From Fictibacillus phosphorivorans (GTDB taxonomy: Bacteria; Bacillota; Bacilli; Bacillales; Fictibacillaceae): a stretch of 64,000 nt of DNA. The stretch spans positions 1-64,000 of the forward strand of contig NZ_LRFC01000001.1 of assembly GCF_001619875.1 (NCBI RefSeq). The letters run 5' to 3'. A program made the translations under genes and the position numbers. This document shows, one piece after another, positions 1-8,387 of the stretch (within the stretch, counting starts at the first letter, position 1; each line of letters opens with the position of its first letter). The notes beneath the pieces were generated by a model. That model was given only the letters and a program-made list of their open reading frames with translations, did no database searches and was not told the DNA's origin.

Positions 1-30
1 AAAACCGCCTCTAATGGCGGTTTTTGTTTT
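1..30 (+). terminator. Rho-independent terminator at the window edge
   Basis: An 8-bp stem (AAACCGCC at 2-9 with GGCGGTTT at 16-23) is followed by a T-rich run. It closes a transcript whose gene lies to the left of the window. Confidence 0.75.
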
Positions 31-68
31 GGTTTATGTGAGAGGAATGATTTTGAGCAGTAATTCAT

Positions 69-213
69 TTAGACTCAATTAAACAGACTCAATAAATTTT
101 AAACAGACTCAATAATCTTGAAACAGACTCAATAATCTTGAAACAGACTCAATAAAGTTTAAACAGACTCAATAATCTTCAAACAGACTCAATAATCTTC
201 AAACAGACTCAAT
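69..213. repeat. Tandem array with 20-bp period, seven copies plus a partial one
   Basis: The unit AAACAGACTCAATAATCTTS starts at 81, 101, 121, 141, 161, 181 and 201, and a partial copy precedes it at 69. The first 13 bases are invariant and the last 7 vary. There are no unique spacers, so it is not a CRISPR array. It lies between the terminator at 1-30 and the paaK promoter. Its period is 20, unlike the 21-bp arrays elsewhere in the window. Confidence 0.95.
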
Positions 214-327
214 GCAAAGCAGAAACTATCCTCTCTATCTCGGCACCTAGCAAACCGCTTGCAGCACTTATTTTCATTTGACAGAAAATTATTATAAATG
301 ATAAGCTAAACACAAATAACATTACAC

Positions 328-354
328 TATAATTAGATAACGGTACAAAAACGT
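328..354 (+). promoter_or_regulatory. Candidate paaK -10 box and ACG-N8-ACGT operator
   Basis: TATAAT at 328-333 is followed by the 15-mer ACGGTACAAAAACGT at 340-354. The same arrangement, TATAAT with ACGGTAAATAAACGT, precedes paaA. No good -35 box is seen here. That the motif is the PaaX (or another repressor) site is an inference from its repetition and its position over the expected transcription start. Confidence 0.5.
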
Positions 355-374
355 CATATTTTTTTAATCTCAAA

Positions 375-388
375 TGTAATCGCTTACA
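375..388 (+). promoter_or_regulatory. CcpA cre box upstream of paaK
   Basis: TGTAATCGCTTACA matches every fixed position of the Bacillus cre consensus TGWNANCGNTNWCA. It lies between the candidate -10 box and the paaK ribosome binding site, where CcpA normally represses. This suggests glucose repression of phenylacetate catabolism. Confidence 0.75.
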
Positions 389-412
389 TATCATTAAGGG
401 AGATGAAAAGGA

Positions 413-1741
413 ATGATCCTCCATCCACAAGTGGAATGCATGAGTCGTGTTGAAAAAGAAGAGCTGCAGCTGTATCGCTTAAAGCAGACGGTACACAATG
501 TATACGAAAATGTACCTTTTTACAAAAATGCTTTTGACGAAATAGCCATACATCCTTCATCGATTGAAACGTTAGAAGATCTTCAAAAACTTCCTTTTAC
601 AGTTAAGAAAGACCTTCGTGATCATTACCCTTTTGGATTGTTTGCGGTACCGCAAGACCAGCTTATCCGTCTTCACGCATCATCTGGAACGAGCGGGAAG
701 CCGACAGTAGTTGGATATACAGAAGGGGATATCCATCGGTGGAGTGACATGGTGGCGCGTTCTATCGCTATTGCGGGCGGTGAGCCAGGAAATGTGCTTC
801 ATAACGCATATGGGTACGGACTTTTTACAGGCGGGCTCGGACTTCATAACGGTTCGGAGCGGCTCGGTATGATTACCGTTCCCGTATCAGGAGGAAATAC
901 GGAGCGTCAAATTCTTTTGATTGAAGACTTCAAGCCCCAGGTGATATGCGGCACTCCTTCTTATATTTTAACAATCGCGGAGAAGATGGAGGAGCTTGGA
1001 AAGGATCCAAGAGCTACGTCATTAAAATATGGCATCTTTGGAGCAGAGCCTTGGTCGGAAGAGATGCGGACAACACTTGAAGAGAAATTAGACATTAAAG
1101 CCATGGACATTTACGGATTGAGTGAAGTGATGGGACCAGGTGTTGCAATGGAATGTCACGAAGCACAAAACGGACTTCATATTATGGATGATCATTTTAT
1201 CGCTGAGATTATTAATCCAGATACCCTTGAACCTATGCCTGATGGGCAGTATGGGGAACTTGTTTTTACAAGTTTAACGAAAGAAGCTTTTCCGATCATC
1301 CGTTATCGTACGGGGGATATTGCAGCGATTGAGCGCACGCCGTGCAGCTGTGGCAGAACTTCCATACGAATGAGCCGTGTGAAAGGGCGAATCGATGACA
1401 TGATTATCGTTCGAGGAGTTAATGTTTTTCCGTCAGAGATCGAGAATTGCCTTCTATCTATACAAGATATTGTTCCGCATTATCAAGTGCACATTTTAAC
1501 TGAAGGGTTAAAGGAGCATATTGAACTTCATGTGGAGATAACAGAACAACTTCATGCTGTAACAAATGGGGATGAGCATCATGAGGCAACACGACTTCTA
1601 AAACAATCCATTTCAAAAAAGATTAAAGATACGTGTCTCGTTTCTATGGAAATCAAAGCATTTCCGCCTAAAGGAATTCCGCGTTCTGAGGGCAAGGCAA
1701 TCAGAGTGGTTAGGCAAATTCAGAAAAAAATGGGCGTTTAA
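413..1741 (+). CDS. paaK: Phenylacetate-CoA ligase PaaK
   Basis: The enzyme activates phenylacetate with ATP and CoA to phenylacetyl-CoA, the entry step of the aerobic hybrid pathway. The 442-residue length is normal for the family. The adenylate-forming signature SSGTSGKPTVVGYT lies near residue 90, YRTGDIAAIE near 300 and the hinge-side VRGVNVFP near 340. A GGGAG box about 10 bases upstream supports ATG at 413; an in-frame ATG at 440 is possible. It heads the paa cluster and has its own cre box and candidate operator. It would be needed for free phenylacetate but not for phenylacetyl-CoA made from phenylpyruvate. Confidence 0.95.
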   Translation: MILHPQVECMSRVEKEELQLYRLKQTVHNVYENVPFYKNAFDEIAIHPSSIETLEDLQKLPFTVKKDLRDHYPFGLFAVPQDQLIRLHASSGTSGKPTVVGYTEGDIHRWSDMVARSIAIAGGEPGNVLHNAYGYGLFTGGLGLHNGSERLGMITVPVSGGNTERQILLIEDFKPQVICGTPSYILTIAEKMEELGKDPRATSLKYGIFGAEPWSEEMRTTLEEKLDIKAMDIYGLSEVMGPGVAMECHEAQNGLHIMDDHFIAEIINPDTLEPMPDGQYGELVFTSLTKEAFPIIRYRTGDIAAIERTPCSCGRTSIRMSRVKGRIDDMIIVRGVNVFPSEIENCLLSIQDIVPHYQVHILTEGLKEHIELHVEITEQLHAVTNGDEHHEATRLLKQSISKKIKDTCLVSMEIKAFPPKGIPRSEGKAIRVVRQIQKKMGV

Positions 1742-1744
1742 CTA

Positions 1745-1793
1745 TTGTTAAAACATATGACGATAAAATATAATTACGGTAAATAAACGTAAT
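1745..1793 (+). promoter_or_regulatory. paaA promoter with palindromic operator
   Basis: TTGTTA at 1745-1750 and TATAAT at 1769-1774 have an 18-bp spacer. The inverted repeat ATTACG (1773-1778) and CGTAAT (1788-1793) overlaps the end of the -10 box and frames ACGGTAAATAAACGT. The placement suggests repression. The same motif stands before paaK and before the thioesterase gene at 17841. Confidence 0.6.
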
Positions 1794-1812
1794 ATAACAG
1801 GAGGAGAATAGC

Positions 1813-2778
1813 ATGACAGTTGGTATGAGCTTTAATCAGCTAAATGAAGAAGAGAAAATGACTCATTTTCTTGACCGCATCAACGCTGGTGAGAAGATTG
1901 AACCAGATGACTGGATGCCAGATGATTACCGTTTGCAGCTCATCAGATTAATTTCGATGCATGGCATTTCGGAAATTATGGGAGCGCTTCCAGAAAAGGA
2001 ATGGGTACCTAAAGCACCTTCACTTCACAGAAAGCTTGCGATTATGGCGAAGGTTCAGGATGAGATGGGCCACGGGCAGCTTTTGCTTCGTGTAGCAGAA
2101 GACTTAATGGCACCGCTCGGCAAGACGCGCCATGATATCATGGAAGATCTATTTTCAGGAAAATTAAAGTTTCATAATGTTTTCCACATGGACGCACCAA
2201 CTTGGGGAGATGCGGGAATTATCGCGTGGCTTGTTGATGGAGCTGCCATTATCTCGCAAAGCATGATGCTGGATTCTTCGTATGGCCCATACGCCAGAGC
2301 GTTAAAGCGTATCTGTGCAGAAGAAGTATTCCACGCACAGCACGGTGAGAGCATTATTTTAGCGATGGCTGAAGGAACACCGGAACAGCGAGAAATGCTG
2401 CAGGATGCACTAAACCGCTGGTGGGAATCGCTGATCATGTTCTTTGGACCAAAGTCTGCTAAAGAAACCGGTAATTCAAATGCCGATAAGAACATCATGT
2501 ATAAAATTCGTACAAAAACGAACGAAGACCTGAGACAAGAGTTCTTCACAAAATACATTCCGCGCATCTGGTCGCTTGGACTAACAATTCCAGACGATAC
2601 GATTCGTTTTGATGAAGACAGCCAAATGTGGATCTATAAGGACGCAGACTGGAGCAAGTTCAAACAGATTGTTTCAGGCAACGGTCCACAATCACAGAAT
2701 CGCTTAGATCTTCGCCGCAGCTCATACAAGAATAACGAGTGGGTACGCGAAGCATTAGCAGCTAAAAAGGCGATCTGA
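1813..2778 (+). CDS. paaA: Phenylacetyl-CoA epoxidase subunit PaaA
   Basis: This is the catalytic di-iron subunit of the multicomponent oxygenase that epoxidises the ring of phenylacetyl-CoA. The 321-residue protein has the ferritin-like four-helix fold signatures, with DEMGH at 83-87 and EEVFHAQH at 170-177 supplying carboxylate and histidine iron ligands. AGGAGGAG lies 6 to 7 bases before ATG. It is the first gene of the paaABCD run, behind its own promoter, after a 71-bp gap from paaK. Confidence 0.95.
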   Translation: MTVGMSFNQLNEEEKMTHFLDRINAGEKIEPDDWMPDDYRLQLIRLISMHGISEIMGALPEKEWVPKAPSLHRKLAIMAKVQDEMGHGQLLLRVAEDLMAPLGKTRHDIMEDLFSGKLKFHNVFHMDAPTWGDAGIIAWLVDGAAIISQSMMLDSSYGPYARALKRICAEEVFHAQHGESIILAMAEGTPEQREMLQDALNRWWESLIMFFGPKSAKETGNSNADKNIMYKIRTKTNEDLRQEFFTKYIPRIWSLGLTIPDDTIRFDEDSQMWIYKDADWSKFKQIVSGNGPQSQNRLDLRRSSYKNNEWVREALAAKKAI

Positions 2779-2802
2779 CAGCGGAAGGGAGAGACAACCA
2801 TC

Positions 2803-3150
2803 GTGAACGAACAGAAAAATGAGTTTTACAACGTTTATGAAGTTTTTAGCAAAAAGACAGATAAATCTCCGTTTCAGCATAGTTTCAGCCTTTTAGCACC
2901 GAACGCAGACATGGCGCTGATCATGGCGAAAGAAAACTTTTTCAGAAGAGAAACGGTTGCCGACATTTGGGTTGTGAAAAGAGAGAACATCAGAGGACTT
3001 AACCAGGATGAAAGAGAGATGCTGAAACGCCTCGATAAACAGTATAGAGAGACAAAAGGATATGGATATTTGAAGAAAAAATGGCGTGACTATAACCAGG
3101 AGCAGTTTACCGAACAGCACATCCTTGGCGGAAGGGGAGAAAATTCATGA
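2803..3150 (+). CDS. paaB: Phenylacetyl-CoA epoxidase subunit PaaB
   Basis: This is a small non-catalytic subunit of the epoxidase (115 residues) that bridges PaaA-PaaC heterodimers in the known complex. The N-terminal half (FYNVYEVFSKK, then a region rich in aromatic and hydrophobic residues) is typical of the family. GTG start after a GGAAGGGAGAG ribosome site. Its 3' end overlaps paaC by 4 bases (ATGA), which suggests translational coupling. Confidence 0.92.
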   Translation: MNEQKNEFYNVYEVFSKKTDKSPFQHSFSLLAPNADMALIMAKENFFRRETVADIWVVKRENIRGLNQDEREMLKRLDKQYRETKGYGYLKKKWRDYNQEQFTEQHILGGRGENS

Positions 3151-3953
3151 CAGAGGAAACGTTAAAACCACAAGAAAAAAAAGCTTTAATCGAGCTTCTC
3201 TATCAGCTGGCAGACGATGACTTTCTCCTTTCGTTCCGCGGATCTGAATGGCTTGGTCTTGCCCCCCACATTGAAGAGGACGTTGCGTTTTCATCGATCT
3301 CTCAAGACATGATGGGGCATGCAAACCTTTACTATAATTTGCTTGAGGATCTTGGAGAGGGAGAAGCAGACAGAATTGCTCACCTAAGAACACCTGATCA
3401 GTACCGAAACGCTATCATTTTAGAAGAAGTGAACGGACCGGGCACCTATTTAAAAGAACCTGATTACGACTGGGCGTTTACCGTTGTGCGCAACTACTTT
3501 TACGCGGTGCACAAGCATATTCGTTTAGATTCGCTGCGCCACTCGGCATACGGACCTCTGGCAGAAGCTGCCCGCAAGATCATGACAGAGCAATACTATC
3601 ACCTGATACATTGGGAAATCTGGTTTAAGCAGCTCATGACGAGTACGGATGAAGCAATTGAGCGAATGACGGCCGCGATCCAGAAGGTTTGGAAAGACTT
3701 TGGCGGTGTGCTTACACTCGGACCTTACTACGAAGATATCGTGAAAGCGAACTTTATTGATGACGAAAATGTGATGAAAAAGAGATGGAACAACAAGATT
3801 GAAGCTGTCCTTAAAGAGGTTGGTGCGCATTATCCAGGTGAGCCGCGTATGGAAAGAGGAAACGGCCGAAACGGAGTACACACGGATGACTTAAAGCAAG
3901 CGACTTCAACACTTTCAGAAGTGTATGCAACAAACCCTGCGACTGGCTGGTAA
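3147..3953 (+). CDS. paaC: Phenylacetyl-CoA epoxidase subunit PaaC
   Basis: This is the structural, ferritin-like partner of PaaA in the epoxidase core (268 residues). Features such as SQDMMGHANLYYNLLEDL near 50-70 and EQYYHLIHWEIWF near 150 follow the PaaC pattern. ATG overlaps the paaB stop. paaD follows after a short gap. No gene in the window encodes PaaE, the flavin/ferredoxin reductase that normally feeds electrons to this complex. Confidence 0.93.
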   Translation: MTEETLKPQEKKALIELLYQLADDDFLLSFRGSEWLGLAPHIEEDVAFSSISQDMMGHANLYYNLLEDLGEGEADRIAHLRTPDQYRNAIILEEVNGPGTYLKEPDYDWAFTVVRNYFYAVHKHIRLDSLRHSAYGPLAEAARKIMTEQYYHLIHWEIWFKQLMTSTDEAIERMTAAIQKVWKDFGGVLTLGPYYEDIVKANFIDDENVMKKRWNNKIEAVLKEVGAHYPGEPRMERGNGRNGVHTDDLKQATSTLSEVYATNPATGW

Positions 3954-3979
3954 GACGATTTAGAAAGGAGATGAACCAC

Positions 3980-4480
3980 GTGTCCGAATTAAAAAGCAGC
4001 ATGACCGAAAGTGTGATGGACGCGCTTGGGAAAGTAAAAGATCCTGAAATCGCCTCCGTCAGTATATTAGATCTTGGCATGGTGCATGAAGTTGACGTAA
4101 CAAATGGAGCAGTAAAAGTGTCTGTATTGCCTACGTTCTCTGGATGCCCTGCACTGCACATCATCGAGCGAGATATAAAAAAAGCAATTGAAGATGTAGA
4201 AGGAATTACTTCAGCAGAAGTGAATTTTGTATTTACACCATCGTGGACAACAGACCGCATTACACCTGAAGGTCGAGAGAGATTAAAAGAGTTCGGCATC
4301 TCGCCTCCTCCGGCAAACCATGTGATGGGTGAGCCTTGGGAGATCGATTGCCCGTATTGCGGGTCCACATATGTAACGATGGAAAACATCTTTGGTCCAA
4401 CAGCCTGCAGAAGTATTTTGTATTGCAAGTCTTGCAAGAACCCGTTTGAAGCAATGAAACCTGTTGCTGATATGGGATAG
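3980..4480 (+). CDS. paaD: PaaD, Fe-S assembly-type factor for the epoxidase
   Basis: A DUF59/MIP18 domain protein of 166 residues needed for maturation of the epoxidase system. The N-terminal half has the family pattern KDPEIASVSILDLGMVHEV and FSGCPALHIIERDI. The C-terminal extension is a zinc-ribbon-like module with two cysteine pairs (CPYCG and CKSC), also typical of PaaD. I chose GTG at 3980 because AAGGAG ends 9 bases before it; the upstream in-frame ATG at 3971 directly abuts that box. Confidence 0.9.
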   Translation: MSELKSSMTESVMDALGKVKDPEIASVSILDLGMVHEVDVTNGAVKVSVLPTFSGCPALHIIERDIKKAIEDVEGITSAEVNFVFTPSWTTDRITPEGRERLKEFGISPPPANHVMGEPWEIDCPYCGSTYVTMENIFGPTACRSILYCKSCKNPFEAMKPVADMG

Positions 4481-4518
4481 TAAGACATTATGAGTTTAAA
4501 AATAGGGAGGAAACACAC

Positions 4519-4824
4519 GTGGTAAAACTAATCGCACTTTACAAAACACCTGAAAACTTGGAGCAATTCGACGAGCACTATTTTGGACATCATACAGAGA
4601 TTACAAAAAAGATTCCAGGGCTTCGCAAAATGGAAGTAACAAAAATCGTTGGTTCACCGATGGGAAAAAGCGACTACCACATTCTTTGTGAAATGTACTA
4701 TGACGATCATGATGCGTTAAAAGCCGCTATGAAATCTGATGAAGGTAAAGCTTCTGGAAAAGACTTGATGAGCTTTGCGGCAGAACTTGTAACCCTTATG
4801 ATCGGTGAGGAAATCAATGAGTAA
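4519..4824 (+). CDS. EthD-family small dimeric protein in the paa operon
   Basis: This 101-residue protein resembles the EthD/ferredoxin-like alpha-beta barrel family: an N-terminal strand VKLIALYKTP, a central HHTEITKKIPGLRKMEV, and a C-terminal helix ending in VTLMIGEE. Such proteins bind small hydrophobic or aromatic ligands, but this one's role in phenylacetate metabolism is not known. It lies between paaD and a crotonase gene and overlaps the latter by 8 bases. GTG start with GGGAGG about 9 bases upstream. It occupies the place where paaE is found in proteobacterial operons but bears no similarity to PaaE. Confidence 0.75.
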   Translation: MVKLIALYKTPENLEQFDEHYFGHHTEITKKIPGLRKMEVTKIVGSPMGKSDYHILCEMYYDDHDALKAAMKSDEGKASGKDLMSFAAELVTLMIGEEINE

Positions 4825-5593
4825 TTACGAAACAATTCTAACCTCTGTTGAAGATGGGATTGCCTTGATTCAATTAAACAGGCCGCGTGTATTAAACGCG
4901 ATCAACCGGCCGATGGTTACGGAACTATTAGATGCTTTTGAAAGCTTTGACCGTAATGATGAGGTAAAAGCAATTGTTTTAACAGGCAGCGCGCGCGCGT
5001 TTGCAGCAGGTGCCGACATTGATGAGATGAAAGAGGATACAGCTGTTTCTCTTGAACTATTAAATCAGTTTAAAGAATGGGACCGCTTAGCAACGATCAA
5101 AAAACCAATCATCGGTGCGGTGAACGGTTACTGTTTTGGCGGAGGCTTCGAACTGGCGTTATGCGCTGATATTCTATTTGCCGCAGAAAACGCACAGTTT
5201 GGTTTCCCAGAAATCAAGCTTGGTGTCATGCCTGGTGCTGGCGGAACGGTAAAACTTACAAAGCTGATGGGGCAGAAGAAAGCTCTTGAATGGCTATGGC
5301 TAGGTGACCCGATGACAGCGGATGAAGCTCTTCAATATGGGGTGATCAACCGCGTAATCGCACCAGAACTAGTAGTGGACGAAGCGAAGAAATATGCGAA
5401 AACTATCGCTTCACGAGCACCGTTATCTACCCGATTAATTAAAGAAACCGTCTATAAATCGATCGACTATTCAACATACGAAGGCATGCAGTTCGAACGT
5501 AAAAACTTTTATCTATTATTCTCGTCACAGGACCAAAAAGAGGGCATGAAAGCTTTCGTTGAAAAACGTCCTGCCGAATTTAAAGGGAAGTAG
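4817..5593 (+). CDS. Enoyl-CoA hydratase (PaaF-like)
   Basis: A crotonase-fold hydratase of 258 residues, probably acting on 2,3-dehydroadipyl-CoA or a related intermediate. Both catalytic glutamates of the hydratase type are visible, one in GGGFELALCAD and one in FGFPEIKLGVMPGAGGT, and the CoA oxyanion hole motif is present (FAAGADIDEM). ATG at 4817 was chosen because GGTGAGG lies 6 bases upstream; it overlaps the end of the EthD gene. Which of the two hydratases in the cluster is PaaF cannot be decided from sequence. Confidence 0.85.
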   Translation: MSNYETILTSVEDGIALIQLNRPRVLNAINRPMVTELLDAFESFDRNDEVKAIVLTGSARAFAAGADIDEMKEDTAVSLELLNQFKEWDRLATIKKPIIGAVNGYCFGGGFELALCADILFAAENAQFGFPEIKLGVMPGAGGTVKLTKLMGQKKALEWLWLGDPMTADEALQYGVINRVIAPELVVDEAKKYAKTIASRAPLSTRLIKETVYKSIDYSTYEGMQFERKNFYLLFSSQDQKEGMKAFVEKRPAEFKGK

Positions 5594-5603
5594 GGGGATA
5601 AAC

Positions 5604-6377
5604 ATGTTTGAAACGATTAGTTATGAAACTAGAGGGAAGACGGCTTGGATCACATTAAACCGTCCAGATAAGCTGAATGCTTTTACATCACTCATGCACA
5701 AAGAAATGGTTTCCGCGATAAAAGAAGCAAATAAAGACAGCCATGTAAGAGCGGTTGTTATCACTGGCGCTGGGCGTGCGTTCTGTTCTGGTCAAGACTT
5801 ATCAGGCTCACCTGCTGGCACGGATTATGGTGATGTTCTTCGTAAAGGATATAACCCGATGGTGCAAGCATTAGTTGCTATGGAGAAGCCGGTTATCGCA
5901 GCTGTTAACGGGGTAGCAGCAGGTGCAGGCATGAGTCTTGCACTAGCGTGTGACTTCCGTATTGCAAGCGAGAAAGCAAGTTTTATAGAAGCGTTCATCC
6001 ATGTTGGCCTTGTGCCAGACTCAGGAAACCTCTACTTCTTGCCGCGTTTAGTCGGACACGCAAAAGCGATGGAGCTTGCGGTACTAGGTGAAAAAATTAC
6101 AGCTCAAGAAGCAAAAGAGCTGGGCTTGGTGACGAAAACCGTTAGTGAAGAAGAATTTATGCTCGAAGTTGAAACGTTTGCTGAAAAACTAGCAAATATG
6201 CCTACTAAAGCAATTGGACTGATTAAACGCTATATGAACAAAAGCTGGGAAAGCGATTTGAACGAAGTGCTTGAATTTGAGGCGCAGGCGCAAAAGATTG
6301 CTGGAGAGTCAGCAGATCATCAAGAAGGTTTGCAGTCATTTTTAGAAAAGAGAAAACCCGCATTCACAGGAAAATAG
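5604..6377 (+). CDS. paaG: Epoxyphenylacetyl-CoA isomerase PaaG
   Basis: A crotonase-fold isomerase of 257 residues that converts the ring epoxide to oxepin-CoA and can also shift double bonds later in the pathway. It differs from the hydratases: the first catalytic Glu is absent (GAGMSLALACD), and the second site reads GLVPDSGNLYFLPRLVG with an Asp, as in PaaG. GQDLSG marks the oxyanion hole loop. ATG at 5604 follows AGGGGGA by about 6 bases; the gap to the preceding gene is 10 bases. Confidence 0.9.
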   Translation: MFETISYETRGKTAWITLNRPDKLNAFTSLMHKEMVSAIKEANKDSHVRAVVITGAGRAFCSGQDLSGSPAGTDYGDVLRKGYNPMVQALVAMEKPVIAAVNGVAAGAGMSLALACDFRIASEKASFIEAFIHVGLVPDSGNLYFLPRLVGHAKAMELAVLGEKITAQEAKELGLVTKTVSEEEFMLEVETFAEKLANMPTKAIGLIKRYMNKSWESDLNEVLEFEAQAQKIAGESADHQEGLQSFLEKRKPAFTGK

Positions 6378-6404
6378 ACAACAAGACTAAAGGGAGTGGA
6401 GAAT

Positions 6405-7913
6405 TTGAGTACAGCAAAGACAGAAGTTAAAGCAGTAAAACGTGATGTGTACGAAATGGTTATTGGCGGACAAAGCGTTGGTGGATCAGAGGGAGAGTAC
6501 TTTGTTACATATAATCCAGCAACAGGTGAACCGTTGGCAAAGGTAGCTAAAGCAACAAAAACGGATGTTGACCGTGCTGTTGAGGCAGCAAGAACTGCCT
6601 TTGAAACAGGAAAATGGAAGCGCTCTCCTGTAAACAAGCGTTCTCGTACGATGAATAAGATCGCAAGCATCATGCGTTCTCGTTACAATGAGCTTGTAGA
6701 GCTTGAGATTTTAAACAGCGGAAAATCATTAAGCGCAGCTCAAGGGCAAGTCATGCAAGCCATCGAAGACTTTGAGTTCTATGCGGGAGCGATCGTCAGC
6801 CACCGCGGTGCTGTGAACCCGTTGCCAGGGCCGTTCATGAACTACACGTTAAAAGAGCCTCTTGGCGTTTGTGCACAGATTATTCCTTGGAACTATCCGA
6901 TGATGATGGCAGCGTGGAAGATCGCGCCGGCTATCGCAACAGGATGTTCTGTAATCTTAAAACCCGCAAGCTTAACGCCACTTACAGCAATCGTAATGAC
7001 TGAGATCTGCCACGAAGCTGGTGTACCTGAAGGTGTTGTAAACATTATCACAGGTGATGGGGCAACTGTCGGTTCTTATCTTGCAGAGCATGAAGGTGTC
7101 GATAAAGTCGCGTTTACTGGTGAAACAGGAACAGGAAAAGACATCATGGCAAAAGCATCTCAGACATTAAAACGTGTAACGCTTGAGCTTGGCGGTAAAT
7201 CACCGAACTTGGTGTTTGCAGATACAGATCTTGATGCTGCAGTTGATGGCTCATTATTCGGTATTTTCTATAACACAGGGCAATCGTGTGAAGCCCGTTC
7301 TCGTCTTTACATTGAGGAAAGTGTCTATGACGCGTTCATGGAAAAGTTTGTTGAGAAAGCGAAGAAACTTGTTCTTGGAAATCCGCTTGATCAAGGTACT
7401 CATGTTGGGGCAATCATCTCTGAGCGTCAGCTTGAAGTGATCGATGGCTATGTAAAATCTGCTGAAGAAGAAGGCGCAACCATTGCTCTTGGGGGCGGAC
7501 GTGCAAAAGTGGATGGCTTTGAAAACGGACACTGGTACTTGCCGACAATCATTACAGATGTAAACGAAGACATGAAAGTGGTTAAGGAAGAAATCTTCGG
7601 ACCGGTTGTCGTTGTTTCGACGTTTAAGGACGAAAAAGAGGCTGTGAAACTAGCAAACAACACTGATTTTGGTTTAGCTGCAGCGATTTGGACGAAAGAC
7701 CATGCGAAAGCAACACGTGTTGCAGGCTTGATTCAAGCAGGAACAATCATGATCAACTCACCGTTCTCAGCATTTCCGGGAACGCCGTTCGGAGGCTATA
7801 AGCAGTCAGGTTTTGGCCGTGAGCTTTGTATTGAAACGCTTGATCTTTATACAGAAACAAAGAGTGTTGTTTCTTATACAGGATCTCGTCCTTTAAATCC
7901 TTTTAATTTGTAA
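6405..7913 (+). CDS. Aldehyde dehydrogenase of the paa cluster
   Basis: An NAD(P)-dependent aldehyde dehydrogenase of 502 residues. The catalytic Cys is in NTGQSCEARSRLY and the general-base Glu in TLELGGKSPN; IIPWNYP and FTGETGTGK line the cofactor site. No MaoC hydratase domain follows, so this is not a fused PaaZ. By position it may oxidise the semialdehyde produced after oxepin-CoA ring opening, with a separate hydratase doing the opening, but phenylacetaldehyde is also a possible substrate. TTG at 6405 is preferred because AAAGGGAG is 8 bases upstream; GTG at 6396 overlaps that box. Confidence 0.85.
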   Translation: MSTAKTEVKAVKRDVYEMVIGGQSVGGSEGEYFVTYNPATGEPLAKVAKATKTDVDRAVEAARTAFETGKWKRSPVNKRSRTMNKIASIMRSRYNELVELEILNSGKSLSAAQGQVMQAIEDFEFYAGAIVSHRGAVNPLPGPFMNYTLKEPLGVCAQIIPWNYPMMMAAWKIAPAIATGCSVILKPASLTPLTAIVMTEICHEAGVPEGVVNIITGDGATVGSYLAEHEGVDKVAFTGETGTGKDIMAKASQTLKRVTLELGGKSPNLVFADTDLDAAVDGSLFGIFYNTGQSCEARSRLYIEESVYDAFMEKFVEKAKKLVLGNPLDQGTHVGAIISERQLEVIDGYVKSAEEEGATIALGGGRAKVDGFENGHWYLPTIITDVNEDMKVVKEEIFGPVVVVSTFKDEKEAVKLANNTDFGLAAAIWTKDHAKATRVAGLIQAGTIMINSPFSAFPGTPFGGYKQSGFGRELCIETLDLYTETKSVVSYTGSRPLNPFNL

Positions 7914-7938
7914 GAAGTCTTTGTAGCTCTTGAATGTA

Positions 7939-8068
7939 GTTGATTTCCGTTACAGGTGCTCCCTTTCCGCGGGGCGACCGGTGAGCCACATTCGTACGTT
8001 TCACTCTTAAGTGTCTCACCTGACCGCTCGTCCTAGCCGAGAGTCTCGCACCTTTCACTCCAATCAAC
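7939..8068 (+). repeat. Dispersed fold-back repeat, copy 1 (subtype A)
   Basis: About 130 bp bounded by GTTGAT and ATCAAC, with CTTTCCGCGGGGC and a middle part reading GAGCCACATTCGTACG. The halves are partly complementary and would fold into a long hairpin. The same element occurs at 8196, 12383, 15523, 28105, 40032 and 53908. No coding capacity is seen. Confidence 0.9.
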
Positions 8069-8120
8069 TTGTCAATGGAGAACAAATTCCAAAAGCTCTT
8101 ATAAAAAAAACACAAAAATA

Positions 8121-8147
8121 AAAGCGGGCCGTTGTGCTCGCTTTTTA
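8121..8147 (+). terminator. Probable terminator after the first paa operon
   Basis: AAAGCG at 8121-8126 pairs with CGCTTT at 8139-8144, with GGCC/GTGC partly extending the stem, and a short T run follows. It lies between two repeat copies. Confidence 0.5.
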
Positions 8148-8195
8148 TACAAGAATTCTGCTGCTAATAAACTTTAAATAATACTTCTTTGAATA

Positions 8196-8320
8196 GTTAA
8201 TTGAAGTGGAAGGGCGAGACTCCTGCAGGATGAGTGGGACAGGTGAGACCGTTCGTCGCAGAGTGGCGAATGGGCTCACCGCACACCCTGCGGAAAGCGA
8301 GCCCTGCAGCGGAAATTAAC
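8196..8320 (-). repeat. Dispersed fold-back repeat, copy 2 (divergent, reverse)
   Basis: The same element in reverse orientation: GCGAGACTCCTGCAGG on the left, CTGCGGAAAGCGAG on the right, ends reduced to GTTAATTG and ATTAAC. Its middle differs from subtypes A and B. With copy 1 it makes an inverted pair between the two paa transcription units. Confidence 0.8.
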
Positions 8321-8387
8321 CCTTTCAAAAGCAACAGAAAATACGAAAAACGTTAAACACTTGTTTAAAAGAAAGGCAGGAGAGATC

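Noticed and set aside
3811-4518. Long minus-strand ORF opposite paaC and paaD, and similar antisense frames elsewhere
   Set aside because: They lie fully inside well-supported genes, lack ribosome sites and have composition of a shadow frame.
8343-8353. Full paa-type operator before paaH
   Set aside because: ACG and ACGT are only four bases apart here, against eight at the other sites, so it is mentioned only as a partial match.
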